From Vibrio stylophorae (GTDB taxonomy: Bacteria; Pseudomonadota; Gammaproteobacteria; Enterobacterales; Vibrionaceae): DNA of 64,000 nt. The notes under the pieces were generated by a model. The model did not search any database, was not told the origin of the DNA, and saw nothing but the letters and a program-made list of their open reading frames with translations. Made by a program: the position numbers and the translations under genes. Shown piece after piece: positions 1-8,553 of the stretch; the stretch's first letter is position 1; every line of letters starts with the position of its first letter. Where the stretch lies: NCBI RefSeq assembly GCF_921293875.1, contig NZ_CAKLDI010000002.1, positions 124,001 through 188,000 on the forward strand. Reading direction: 5' to 3'.

Positions 1-230
1 TTAGCGTATTGGATGGCTTGAAAGGTCGCTTTAAAGGATTGAAACCGAAAAGCAAAAAAGTCGTGAAAAAAGCAGCGCCCAAAGCGAATAAAGATGCCAA
101 TAAGCGCAGCACTAAGCCACAAGCGAAGAATTACGATAAACGCTTCTATCAAACGCAAGATGTGGGTGATATGCCCTTTATGGTGAAAAAGAAAACACCA
201 TTGGTTGATGATGAAGGTGAAGAGGCATAA
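1..230 (+). CDS. C-terminal end of a lysine-rich protein (5' partial)
   Basis: Only the end of this gene is inside the window. The frame is open from base 3 to the window edge, so the start is upstream; a TTG at base 9 is probably internal. The roughly 75 visible residues are strongly basic, with stretches such as KPKSKKVVKKAAPK, and end in a short acidic tail (DDEGEEA). This composition suggests a disordered, possibly nucleic-acid-binding tail, but I do not recognise the family. A hairpin terminator follows about 50 bases downstream, and the next gene is convergent. Confidence 0.6.
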   Translation, partial: SVLDGLKGRFKGLKPKSKKVVKKAAPKANKDANKRSTKPQAKNYDKRFYQTQDVGDMPFMVKKKTPLVDDEGEEA

Positions 231-282
231 CCCTCTCGTTGATTGTGCTTAACGTGCATATCAATCAAATTCTATGCAAACA

Positions 283-306
283 AAAAGGCGCATCATGCGC
301 CTTTTC
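283..306. terminator. Bidirectional hairpin terminator
   Basis: The arms AAAAGGCGCA and TGCGCCTTTT form a stem flanked by A and T runs. It lies between two convergent genes and can serve both strands. Confidence 0.75.
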
Positions 307-332
307 TATTTTGCCTGAGAGGCTCTGGCAAT

Positions 333-782
333 TTATTGCGCCATCTTTTCAACCAAAGGGCCAACCAGTGGCATACCGTTAGCCATCACAAGACTGTCGT
401 GCACAAAGACAAAGCCACGATAGTGACCTGCAAGGCGAAACAGAGCGTGCCAAATTTCAGGATCATCTTGAAAATCTTGAGCGGTCACTAAGCCAACCAC
501 CATACGCGTTTGGCCAATCACCTTGGCTGCCGTTAAACGGCGCTCTTCTGGTTCATCCAAGCCTGCAACATAATTGACAAAGCTGGTGAGGTGCGGCGTC
601 ATCACGCTTTTTTCCATCACATTGAGCTGAATGATGGTCTGGCCTGAGCCAACTTTACTTAAATCAATCTGATAACTGTGTGCTGTTTGTGCATTCTCAG
701 CAGGAATGAGCGTCACCTTGTCAAACACATGGGTGGGGTCGATTTGGTCGACGGGTAAATAGATTGCGGCATTGGCAGCCAT
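333..782 (-). CDS. Conserved hypothetical protein, 149 aa
   Basis: The start is set at the ATG at 782 (MAANAAIYLPV) because GGGAGAG lies just upstream of it; the longer open frame running back to 1007 would overlap the next gene and reads like non-coding sequence. The product is soluble-looking, with no signal peptide or membrane segment and no motif I can assign. It is the last gene before a terminator and lies 140 bases downstream of popT on the same strand, so the two may be co-transcribed. Function unknown. Confidence 0.75.
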   Translation of the reverse strand: MAANAAIYLPVDQIDPTHVFDKVTLIPAENAQTAHSYQIDLSKVGSGQTIIQLNVMEKSVMTPHLTSFVNYVAGLDEPEERRLTAAKVIGQTRMVVGLVTAQDFQDDPEIWHALFRLAGHYRGFVFVHDSLVMANGMPLVGPLVEKMAQ

Positions 783-922
783 GGGACTCTCCCTGTATCG
801 GTACACCATGCAAAGGGCAGGTGCGAAGCTAAAAACTGCTCGATTATAGGGGGCAAAACGGGATGTGGTGCGAGCACTGTGCTTTGAAAGCGTGAGCTCG
901 CACCAATTTAGGTCGAGGAAAT

Positions 923-1816
923 TTAAGCTGGATCGGATTTTGATACTTTTTCTAGCAGCCAAACCGCGGCAATGCCAAAGAGCGCGGTCCCAATCGCTAG
1001 CAACCATTGCGAGTTGACTTGCATTGCTTGGCTATAGGTCGATGGCAAGACATTGAGCAGTACACCTTGGCTATCTGCCAATTTCCAAGGCCATAGTTTT
1101 GGCAAGGTTCCCGCCATGAGACCCGTCAGAAAACAAAGCGTTAAATTGCGATGCTTGCGCAGCAGCCAAGAAAGTAGATGCGAGAAGCTTAAAAGCCCAA
1201 CTAAACAGCCCATGGCAAAGACCGCAATAATACCAAAATCAAAGGCTTTAACAGCGTTGATAACTGTCGCGTAAAGCCCCAGCAAAAGCAGAATAAAACT
1301 GCCTGAGATCCCCGGTAAAATCATCGCACAAATAGCAATGGCGCCACCGATGAAAAAGCTCAAGTTGTTTTCAGGCAGTTGCACTGGATGTAGCACGGTC
1401 ATCGACCAAGCCAAGACAGCACCAATAACAAGGGCGATGATGCTGGTGGTATGCCAGGCTTTGACTTGTTTGAGAATATGCAAAATAGAGATCAAAATGA
1501 GGCCCGTAAAAAAGGACCACAATGGAATGGGGTGGTGCACTAACAAGTAACTAATCAAACGAGCAAAACTCAGGATACTGGTGAGAATGCCAAGACCTAG
1601 GGCCACCAAAAAATTGCCGTTGATATGTTGCCAAACAGCAACCAATCCATGCTGGCGAAAGAGCGGCCAAAGACGTGGATTAATACGACGAATACTCTCA
1701 AGGAGGGTGTCATAGATGCCAGTGATAAATGCAATGGTACCGCCTGAAACGCCCGGTACAACATCGGCAGCTCCCATGGCAATGCCTTTTAAGAAAGTAA
1801 AAATATATTGACGCAT
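923..1816 (-). CDS. popT: DUF368 undecaprenyl-phosphate translocase PopT
   Basis: An integral membrane protein of 297 aa with about eight hydrophobic helices. The N-terminal motif KGIAMGAADVVPGVSGGTIA and a second, related internal motif (AICAMILPGISGSFILLLLG, near residue 160) are the paired signatures of DUF368. This family was shown in Vibrio cholerae and Gram-positive bacteria to return undecaprenyl phosphate across the cytoplasmic membrane, supporting peptidoglycan and other envelope polymers, particularly at alkaline pH. The function is taken from the family; the membership is clear from the sequence. The ribosome binding site is weak. The gene is separated from its upstream neighbour by about 220 bases without a gene. 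Confidence 0.9.
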   Translation of the reverse strand: MRQYIFTFLKGIAMGAADVVPGVSGGTIAFITGIYDTLLESIRRINPRLWPLFRQHGLVAVWQHINGNFLVALGLGILTSILSFARLISYLLVHHPIPLWSFFTGLILISILHILKQVKAWHTTSIIALVIGAVLAWSMTVLHPVQLPENNLSFFIGGAIAICAMILPGISGSFILLLLGLYATVINAVKAFDFGIIAVFAMGCLVGLLSFSHLLSWLLRKHRNLTLCFLTGLMAGTLPKLWPWKLADSQGVLLNVLPSTYSQAMQVNSQWLLAIGTALFGIAAVWLLEKVSKSDPA

Positions 1817-2057
1817 AGTCTGATTTGAATCGTAAAAGTGACCGACATTATACGCAGCTTACTGCAAAAAAAACGTGAAAAATCACGGCAGCGTGATCAC
1901 AACGGATTGAAGGTGACTTGGCTCATATTGAGCCCGTGATCCATGTTAGTCAAAAGGTCAGAATGAGAGTTCGGTTTAAGAAAAAAAGTCATCATGTTGC
2001 GAGTGATCTCTAAACAGGTTACATCAATGGGGGTCACAAATGGATGGGAGCCGATTG

Positions 2058-2489
2058 ATGACTCGCCAAATGTTCGTCTCTATCTTTGCCTTGCTGCTCA
2101 TTGGCTGTAGTAGCGTGCCGACATCGACAAAAAGCAAAGATGAGTTGTTAGTGCAAGCCAAGGCGATGGCAAAAACCGAGCAAGTTGCTGTATTTGAAAT
2201 TCCAAGCCGCGGCGCCATTGCCGATCAGTTGTCTTTAATGTTTGGCGATGATGTGAATGCAAAGGTATTGCGCTCGGTGATCAAGGATATGCCCATTTAT
2301 GGCCAAAAAGCGATATTAGTGCAATGTGACAACCCAGACTTAGCGGTGTTGGTGATCGATGAGGCGATGGACAATTATCGCTTCTCAACGCCTGTGTGGT
2401 TTATCTTCGCCTCTAAACCACAATATGAGCATCGTGTCGCGGCCTCTGTGCTCGGCAGTGGCTTACATTACGGTTTTATTAATAACTAG
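2058..2489 (+). CDS. Small predicted lipoprotein, unknown function
   Basis: A start at 2058 (MTRQMFVSIFALLLIGCSS) is preferred because GGGAG lies seven bases upstream and the resulting N-terminus is a compact lipoprotein signal with the lipobox LLIGC. An in-frame ATG at 2040 would add six residues. The mature part (about 126 aa) is soluble and has no motif I recognise. It carries no sorting signal I can read with certainty: Ser follows the Cys, which is compatible with outer-membrane sorting. It appears monocistronic, with a 200-base gap before glgX. Confidence 0.75.
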   Translation: MTRQMFVSIFALLLIGCSSVPTSTKSKDELLVQAKAMAKTEQVAVFEIPSRGAIADQLSLMFGDDVNAKVLRSVIKDMPIYGQKAILVQCDNPDLAVLVIDEAMDNYRFSTPVWFIFASKPQYEHRVAASVLGSGLHYGFINN

Positions 2490-2694
2490 CGTTTAGCACA
2501 ATATCAATGAATGCATGCTATTCAATGCTCGCCATTCAATGACGTCGCATTTGTATTCTGAAAACGCGCAGTGAGAACAAGCGACGCAAGAAAAAGTGAT
2601 ACGCCCCTGATAATTCTTCCTTTCCTGCCATTTCGTTAGACAAATAGGGGGCGGGTTCTACCTTTAATGAAAGTGACTAATTTTAGGATGAATC

Positions 2695-4782
2695 ATGTCA
2701 TTAAAAGCAGGAACCATTGCGACCTATTTAGGTGAGCCTTCCCCCCTAGGTGCCACGGTTTGTAAGATGCACAACGAGCGTGGCGTGAACTTCAGTGTGT
2801 TTTCCAAAGATGCCACGCAAGTCGAGCTGATGCTCTTTCGTGACGCTGAATCTCCTGAGCCTTTTTTGACCCTTGATTTAGAGCCCATGGTGCATCGCCA
2901 AGGTCACTATTGGTTTATTTTTGTCGCGAATATTGGTCATGGTCAGCATTATGGCTATCGCGTTCGTGGGCCGCATAATCCTCGTCGCGGTCAGCTTTTT
3001 GATGCGCAAAAATTATTGGTGGACCCATACGCGCGCGCCATTGAACGGCCTAAGGGATATGATCGCGTCAGCGCCAGTATGCCGGGCTCGACCTTGGCCA
3101 ATGGTATGAAATCTGTGGTGGTCGATGCCAACCGATTTGATTGGCAAGATGTACCGCCGCCACGTACCGCGCTTGCTAATACAGTGATCTATGAGCTGCA
3201 TGTGCGTGGTTTTACCCAGCACCCTAATTCAAATGTCAAAGCGCCGCATCGCGGATGCTATTTAGGTCTGCTCGAAAAAATTCCCTATCTCAAATCATTG
3301 GGTATTACGGCGGTTGAGCTGATGCCGATTCAGCAGTTTGATCCCGATGATGCACCCCATGAAAAGCAAAATTACTGGGGTTACAGCCCGATCAATTTTT
3401 TCGCGCCGCACAATGATTATGCCAGTGACGGAACCGGTATTACGGCGGTGGAAGAGCTGAAAATGCTGATCCGCGAGCTGCATAAAGCGAAAATTGAGGT
3501 CTACCTCGATGTGGTCTTTAACCATACCTGTGAAGGGGACCATGCAGGGCCAACCCTGTGTTTTAAAGGGTTTCAGGCAGGCGCTTACTACATGATAAAT
3601 AACAAAACGGGCGCTTTTTCTAATTTCAGTGGTTGCGGTAATACCTGCAATGCCAATTTCTCTATTATGCGGCGTATGATTATTGATGCGCTGCATTTTT
3701 GGGTTGAAGAGATGCATATCGATGGTTTTCGTTTTGATCTGGCCTCGGTATTGGCTCGCGATGGTAAAGGCAAACCGATGCAGGAGCCGCCACTGCTCTG
3801 GTCTATTGACTCAGATCCTGTGCTTTGCGGTACGAAAATTATTGCTGAGGCTTGGGATGCTGCGGGCTTGTATCAAGTGGGGTCATTTATTGGCGATCGC
3901 TGGAATGAGTGGAATGGGCGTTTTCGTGATGATGTGCGCCAATTTTGGCGTGGCGATCAAGATGCGGCCAAGCATTACGCGCCAAGGTTGATTGGCTCAC
4001 CTGATATATATGCACAGCAGCGGCACTCACCGCAGCGCTCGATTAACTTTGTCGCAGCGCATGACGGTTTTACCTTGAACGATCTCGTCTGCTATGAGCA
4101 AAAACATAATTTGGCCAATGGTGAAAACAATCGCGATGGCGATAACCATAATTTATCGGCCAATTATGGCTTTGAAGGGCCAACCCAAGATGTGCGGATT
4201 AACAATATTCGCCTCAGACAAATTAAGAATATGTTGGCTACTGTGTTTTCATCCTTAGGTACGCCGATGTTGACCATGGGTGATGAAGTTCGGCGTACTC
4301 AAGGGGGCAATAACAATGCCTACTGCCAGGATAATGAGATCAGTTGGTTTGACTGGTCCTTGGTGGAAACTCAGGCCGATCTCTTTCGCTTTGTCAAAGG
4401 CTTGATTGCATTACGTCGCAGCCATCCGGTGGCTGATCAGCGTATTCATCGCTCGCTCAACGATGTGGTAGAAAAGCTCAATGTGGCTTGGCATGGCATT
4501 GAGCCCAATCGCCCAGATTGGGCTGCGCATTCACATGTTGTGGCGGTGTCGATGTTTTCACACCGATTGTATGAGTACATCTATTTTATTCACAACGCCT
4601 ATTGGGACTCGCTCACCTTTACACTACCGCATTTCGATGGCTGTGATTGGCACCTTTTAATCAATACGGCCAATGCAAGTCCAGAGGATATTTATACGCT
4701 TGGGACCGCGCCTAAAGTGACGGAGCGGTCATTGCTCGTGACAGGCCGAAGCTTTGTTGCTTTGGTCAGCCGAAAACGATAA
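2695..4782 (+). CDS. glgX: Glycogen debranching enzyme GlgX (GH13 isoamylase type)
   Basis: A 695-residue glycoside hydrolase family 13 protein. The N-terminal carbohydrate-binding/isoamylase domain (NFSVFSKDATQVELMLF, around residue 30) is followed by the catalytic barrel with DVVFNHT, the nucleophile Asp348 in DGFRFDLAS, the acid/base Glu385 in IIAEAWDA and the transition-state Asp457 in FVAAHDGF. It hydrolyses alpha-1,6 branches of phosphorylase-limited glycogen in the cytoplasm. Its length and motifs fit GlgX/TreX. AGGA about seven bases before the ATG supports the start. No other glycogen genes adjoin it here, so it is encoded apart from glgBCA. Confidence 0.93.
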   Translation: MSLKAGTIATYLGEPSPLGATVCKMHNERGVNFSVFSKDATQVELMLFRDAESPEPFLTLDLEPMVHRQGHYWFIFVANIGHGQHYGYRVRGPHNPRRGQLFDAQKLLVDPYARAIERPKGYDRVSASMPGSTLANGMKSVVVDANRFDWQDVPPPRTALANTVIYELHVRGFTQHPNSNVKAPHRGCYLGLLEKIPYLKSLGITAVELMPIQQFDPDDAPHEKQNYWGYSPINFFAPHNDYASDGTGITAVEELKMLIRELHKAKIEVYLDVVFNHTCEGDHAGPTLCFKGFQAGAYYMINNKTGAFSNFSGCGNTCNANFSIMRRMIIDALHFWVEEMHIDGFRFDLASVLARDGKGKPMQEPPLLWSIDSDPVLCGTKIIAEAWDAAGLYQVGSFIGDRWNEWNGRFRDDVRQFWRGDQDAAKHYAPRLIGSPDIYAQQRHSPQRSINFVAAHDGFTLNDLVCYEQKHNLANGENNRDGDNHNLSANYGFEGPTQDVRINNIRLRQIKNMLATVFSSLGTPMLTMGDEVRRTQGGNNNAYCQDNEISWFDWSLVETQADLFRFVKGLIALRRSHPVADQRIHRSLNDVVEKLNVAWHGIEPNRPDWAAHSHVVAVSMFSHRLYEYIYFIHNAYWDSLTFTLPHFDGCDWHLLINTANASPEDIYTLGTAPKVTERSLLVTGRSFVALVSRKR

Positions 4783-4799
4783 ATTAACAAAATTTATCG

Positions 4800-4872
4800 T
4801 GTACAGAAAAAATATTTGTACAACTGATTCTGATTGCCTATAGTTTCACTGTACAAAAATTAATCTTGTACA
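4800..4872 (+). promoter_or_regulatory. Promoter with four TGTACA motifs (probable LitR/MerR operator)
   Basis: A -35 box TTGTAC (4816-4821), a 17-base spacer and a -10 box TATAGT (4839-4844) form a good sigma-70 promoter for the photolyase operon. Four TGTACA motifs lie at 4800, 4817, 4850 and 4867. The first two and the last two are each 17 bases apart, and the second overlaps the -35 box. Such spacing suggests cooperative binding of an oligomeric repressor; the obvious candidate is the MerR protein encoded as second gene of the operon. From memory, LitR-type operators contain TGTACA-like palindromes. Confidence 0.7.
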
Positions 4873-4888
4873 ACGAATGGAGGCAGAT

Positions 4889-5830
4889 ATGATTCCAGTA
4901 GGTATCAGTGCATGCGTACTAGGCCAAAAAGTTCGCTTTGATGGCGGCCATAAGCAAAGCCGTTTTGCAGTCGATGAGTTGACTCGACACTTTGATTTTG
5001 AGCCGATCTGTCCTGAGGTTGGCGTTGGAATGGGTGTGCCACGCCCCACCATTCGTTTGGTGAATTATGGTGATGAAATTCGTTTGCAAGGCAGCAAAGA
5101 TCAGTCGCTGGACTTTACAGAGCAAATGAACGCATTTAGCGAACGCGCCATAGCGCGGCTTGCTCATCTATGTGGTTATATACTTTGTAGTAAGTCACCC
5201 ACATGTGGTATGGAGCGCGTCCCGGTTTACAGTGAGTCGGGCAAAGGGCACGAAAAAGTGGGGGTCGGGTTATTCGCGCACAAGCTGCAACAAACGATGC
5301 CTTGGCTGCCCATTGAAGAAGATGGCAGACTGAACGATCCCGTCCTTCGTGAAAACTTTATCTCTCGCGTATACGCCCTTTACGATTTGAACCAAACCTT
5401 TGCCAATGGCATCACCGCTGCTGCGCTGTTTGAGTTTCATGCGCGCTATAAATTGATGCTTTTGGCCTGCGATCAGCAGGGGTATCGCGCCCTTGGCCGC
5501 ATGGTGGCGCAATTTACGCTAGAAAATAGTGACCAATTTTTTCAAACATACCGCCAAGCCTTCATGGATTGTTTGGCCAAGCGCAGCTCGCGTAAAAATA
5601 ACACCAATACCTTGATGCATATTCAAGGCTATTTTAAGCGCCAGCTTGATGCGCAGGAAAAAGAGGAGCTGGCCAATCTCATCATCTGTTATCGCAAAGG
5701 CGATATGCCGCTTTTAGTGCCGCTGACTTTGATTAATCACTACTTAAAAAAATATCCCAATGACTATTTGCAAAGTCAGGCTTATTTGCGCCCTTACCCT
5801 GAAACTTTGAGGCTGAGATATGGACTCTAA
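4889..5830 (+). CDS. DUF523-DUF1722 protein (TudS-like plus YbgA-like)
   Basis: The start at 4889 (MIPVGISACVLG) is chosen over the ATG at 4877 because GGAGG lies five bases before it. The N-terminal half is DUF523: cysteines in GISACVLG, EPICPEVGVGMG and SPTCGMER could bind an iron-sulfur cluster, as in the thiouracil desulfidase TudS. The C-terminal half, from about residue 190, is DUF1722 (KYKLMLLACDQQGYRALG). This fusion commonly sits beside photolyase genes in gammaproteobacteria. Its role there is unproven; repair or salvage of damaged or sulfur-modified bases is an inference. It is the first gene of the operon and its end overlaps the next gene by 11 bases. Confidence 0.85.
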   Translation: MIPVGISACVLGQKVRFDGGHKQSRFAVDELTRHFDFEPICPEVGVGMGVPRPTIRLVNYGDEIRLQGSKDQSLDFTEQMNAFSERAIARLAHLCGYILCSKSPTCGMERVPVYSESGKGHEKVGVGLFAHKLQQTMPWLPIEEDGRLNDPVLRENFISRVYALYDLNQTFANGITAAALFEFHARYKLMLLACDQQGYRALGRMVAQFTLENSDQFFQTYRQAFMDCLAKRSSRKNNTNTLMHIQGYFKRQLDAQEKEELANLIICYRKGDMPLLVPLTLINHYLKKYPNDYLQSQAYLRPYPETLRLRYGL

Positions 5831-6626
5831 TGCCCCCCTTTATGCCATTCGAGACGTGGCAAGCATGACCGGGGTTAATCCTGTGACCTTACGTGCTTGG
5901 CAGCGCCGCTATGGTCTGATTAATCCTCAGCGCAGTGGTAAAGGGCATCGCCTTTACAGCGAGCAGGATTTGCAAAATATTCGGCAAATCATGGCGCTGC
6001 TGGAGAAAGGGATTGCCATTCGTCATGTCAAAAGCTTGCTTGAGAAAAATCTTGATGGTGATGATCTTTTAGAGGGGGATTTAGCGCAGGCTAAAGGGAT
6101 TTATGATGCTTTAGCGGCCAAAAATTTAGGCCGCGCAATGCAGCTTTTAAATGAGGCGATCAAAGAATATCCCATTCAAGTGGTTCATGAGCGCTTGTTT
6201 ACTGTGCTTGAGCAGTGGCTGAATGAGCCGCCTTTGGCTGGCAGTGAAATTGTGAAATCACTTTGGCACCACTGTATTTATAATCGCGCGCAATTTTTGG
6301 TTCAGGCAAGTTTGCAACAGGGTAGCGAAAAGCTTTATTTGGTGTTGATGCAAGGAAGCTTGGCACATCTTGGTTGGTGGCATGCCTTGCTACTGAGTCA
6401 GCAAGGTTGGCAAGTTATCGTGTTGGAGGGGATGCGCGAGCAGCTGAACACATTAGACGTGTTACTTGAGCACAGCGAGGCGTTGGCAATTTATAGCGAT
6501 GCCAAATTGACCGCAGTTCAGCTACATAAATTGCGACAGGTGGCACAGCATACCGGAAGCGATATTCGTTTTTATGGTCTGCATGCAGCGCAAAATCTTG
6601 CGTTGATGCATGAGGCGGTGTCATGA
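5820..6626 (+). CDS. MerR-family regulator, LitR-like, without a visible B12-binding motif
   Basis: The N-terminal MerR winged helix (YAIRDVASMTGVNPVTLRAW, then RYGLINPQRSGKGHRLYSEQD) is followed by a helical middle domain and a C-terminal alpha/beta region. In light-sensing CarH/LitR proteins that region binds adenosylcobalamin through a DxHxxG motif. I see no such motif in this 268-residue protein, so it resembles the B12-independent LitR classes, which rely on a partner photoreceptor. It probably represses its own operon through the TGTACA sites. The gene overlaps its upstream neighbour by 11 bases and the photolyase gene by 4 bases. Confidence 0.85.
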   Translation: MDSNAPLYAIRDVASMTGVNPVTLRAWQRRYGLINPQRSGKGHRLYSEQDLQNIRQIMALLEKGIAIRHVKSLLEKNLDGDDLLEGDLAQAKGIYDALAAKNLGRAMQLLNEAIKEYPIQVVHERLFTVLEQWLNEPPLAGSEIVKSLWHHCIYNRAQFLVQASLQQGSEKLYLVLMQGSLAHLGWWHALLLSQQGWQVIVLEGMREQLNTLDVLLEHSEALAIYSDAKLTAVQLHKLRQVAQHTGSDIRFYGLHAAQNLALMHEAVS

Positions 6627-8092
6627 GTAATATCATTCACCTTGTCTGGCTGCGTGGGGATCTGCGCCTTGTTGATAATCAGGCGCTTAACCAAGCGCAA
6701 GCTGAGGCTGAAAAGTGTGGCGGGGTAATCCACCTGATATATCTAGCAACCCCAGCGCAGTGGCATCGACATGATATGGCTGCGATTCAAGCTGATCTTA
6801 TTTATCGCCGGCTTGAACATCTCGCTTTGCAAGCGGCAGCATTGGGTATGCCTTTTCACTATTTTGAAGTATCGGATTATCGCGCGCAGGTCGCGCAGTT
6901 ATTACGCTGGGCCAAGCAGCAATCGGTGCATGCCGTTTATGCTAATGTTCAGCACTGGCCCTATGAAAAACAGCGCGATGCTGCGGTGCGCCAGCAGCTA
7001 CCAAACCATATTCAACAACACTGGTGTGATGATGTGACCTTGATTGCACCAGGTCAGGTACGCAATCAGCAAGGCGAGATGTTTCGCGTCTTTACTCCTT
7101 TTTATCATCAGTGGCGAAATAGATTGCGTGAGCTAAATTGCCAACCAACGCCGCTGCCAGCTGCGCAGGGGGGAGCGCTGTCTGTGACGTCAATCTCGCC
7201 CTTTATCATGCCTCGAAAAGACAGCTCAAATTGGCCAGTGAGCGATGAGGCGATTCATCAAGTGCTGACCCAATTTTGCCAAGCGCGTTTATCTCAATAT
7301 GGACAGGACCGAGATTTCCCAGCACTAGAGGGCACCAGCACAATTTCACCCTATCTTGCCATTGGTGCGATTTCACCGCGCCAATGCTTAGCAGCCGCGC
7401 TGATGCAAACACCTGATCTATTTTATTTTGCGCCTAGCGGTGCTGAGCGCTGGTTGTCAGAGCTGGCTTGGCGTGAATTTTATTATCACCTGATGGCGGC
7501 TTGGCCAAAATTAGCCAAAGGTCGGCCTTTTAAGGCGCAAGGGGATGTGTATTGGCAAGTTTATGATGCGCAGCGCTTGCAAGCGTGGCAGCAGGGAATG
7601 ACTGGTTATGTATTTGTCGATGCTGCGATGCGCGCGCTCAATGCCACAGGCTGGATGCACAATCGGCTGCGTATGATTTGTGCCAGTTTTTTGGTGAAAG
7701 ATCTGCATATCGATTGGCGTTATGGCGAGCGCTATTTTATGCAGCAGTTGATCGATGGTGATTTAGCATCAAACAACGGCGGTTGGCAGTGGGCAGCATC
7801 CTGCGGCTGCGATGCGCAGCCCTATTTTCGAATTTTTAATCCCATCAGCCAGGCGAGAAAATTTGATCCAGCCGGGCAATTTATTCGCCAATGGTTGCCA
7901 GAGCTTGCGAAAGTGCCAGATAAGTTTTTGTTTGAACCGCATGCTTGGGCGCAAAAGCATGGCGTAATGCTTAATTACCCTACGCCCATTGTTGAACATC
8001 GCAAACAGCGAGAACTGGCCTTGGCGCGATTTGAAGCGGCTAAACAAGGTGTTGTAACAGGTAGCGGCGCTGCCAGCGAGGTGCTGCGATGA
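6623..8092 (+). CDS. phrB: Deoxyribodipyrimidine (CPD) photolyase
   Basis: A 489-residue class I CPD photolyase that splits cyclobutane pyrimidine dimers using blue light, with FADH- as cofactor and an antenna chromophore. The N-terminal antenna domain starts IIHLVWLRGDLRLVDNQAL. The FAD domain carries WLSELAWREFYYHLM, the helix WMHNRLRMICASFLVKDL and the signature DLASNNGGWQWAAS followed by PYFRIFNP. The electron-transfer tryptophans expected in these motifs are present. It is translationally coupled to the MerR gene (ATGA overlap) and to the NTF2-like gene downstream, so it should follow the same light control. Confidence 0.95.
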   Translation: MSNIIHLVWLRGDLRLVDNQALNQAQAEAEKCGGVIHLIYLATPAQWHRHDMAAIQADLIYRRLEHLALQAAALGMPFHYFEVSDYRAQVAQLLRWAKQQSVHAVYANVQHWPYEKQRDAAVRQQLPNHIQQHWCDDVTLIAPGQVRNQQGEMFRVFTPFYHQWRNRLRELNCQPTPLPAAQGGALSVTSISPFIMPRKDSSNWPVSDEAIHQVLTQFCQARLSQYGQDRDFPALEGTSTISPYLAIGAISPRQCLAAALMQTPDLFYFAPSGAERWLSELAWREFYYHLMAAWPKLAKGRPFKAQGDVYWQVYDAQRLQAWQQGMTGYVFVDAAMRALNATGWMHNRLRMICASFLVKDLHIDWRYGERYFMQQLIDGDLASNNGGWQWAASCGCDAQPYFRIFNPISQARKFDPAGQFIRQWLPELAKVPDKFLFEPHAWAQKHGVMLNYPTPIVEHRKQRELALARFEAAKQGVVTGSGAASEVLR

Positions 8093-8553
8093 TCCCACTT
8101 GATGATTTTATTGCCTGTTATCAAAGCTTGAATCGGAGCAATTTAGCGCAGTTAAAGCGGTTCTATGCCCCCAATGTTCGCTTTATTGATCCTGCCCACG
8201 AGATTCAAGGCTTAGCGCCGCTCATGCGTTATTTCGAGTCGATGTATGACAATGTCATTGATTGCCAGTTTGTGATTGCTGGGATTTACCATCAGCAGAG
8301 CGAGGCTATGAATGGCGAACAGGCGGAATCACAGGCGCAGCAATCTTATGTGTTGCGCTGGCAAATGCAGCTGCAACATCCCAAATTAAATAGGGGCCAA
8401 TTGATCACAGTGGATGGCATGACTGAGCTTCGCTGGGCGCAGGAATTGGTGGTTTATCATCGAGATTATTTTGATTTAGGGGCCATGCTTTATGAGCATC
8501 TACCACTCATTGGCAAGGTGATTGGCGCAATCAAAAGGAGGCTGGGTCAATGA
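8089..8553 (+). CDS. NTF2/SnoaL-like protein
   Basis: A 154-residue small alpha+beta protein. The N-terminal helices (LDDFIACYQSLN, LAQLKRFYAPNVRFIDP) and the following YFESMYDN segment fit the NTF2-like/SnoaL cone fold, which often holds a hydrophobic ligand or acts as an isomerase or hydrolase. It overlaps the photolyase and dehydrogenase genes by four bases on each side, so it is firmly inside the operon. Members of this group next to phr-cfa clusters have no established reaction; binding of a lipid intermediate is a guess. Confidence 0.8.
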   Translation: MIPLDDFIACYQSLNRSNLAQLKRFYAPNVRFIDPAHEIQGLAPLMRYFESMYDNVIDCQFVIAGIYHQQSEAMNGEQAESQAQQSYVLRWQMQLQHPKLNRGQLITVDGMTELRWAQELVVYHRDYFDLGAMLYEHLPLIGKVIGAIKRRLGQ

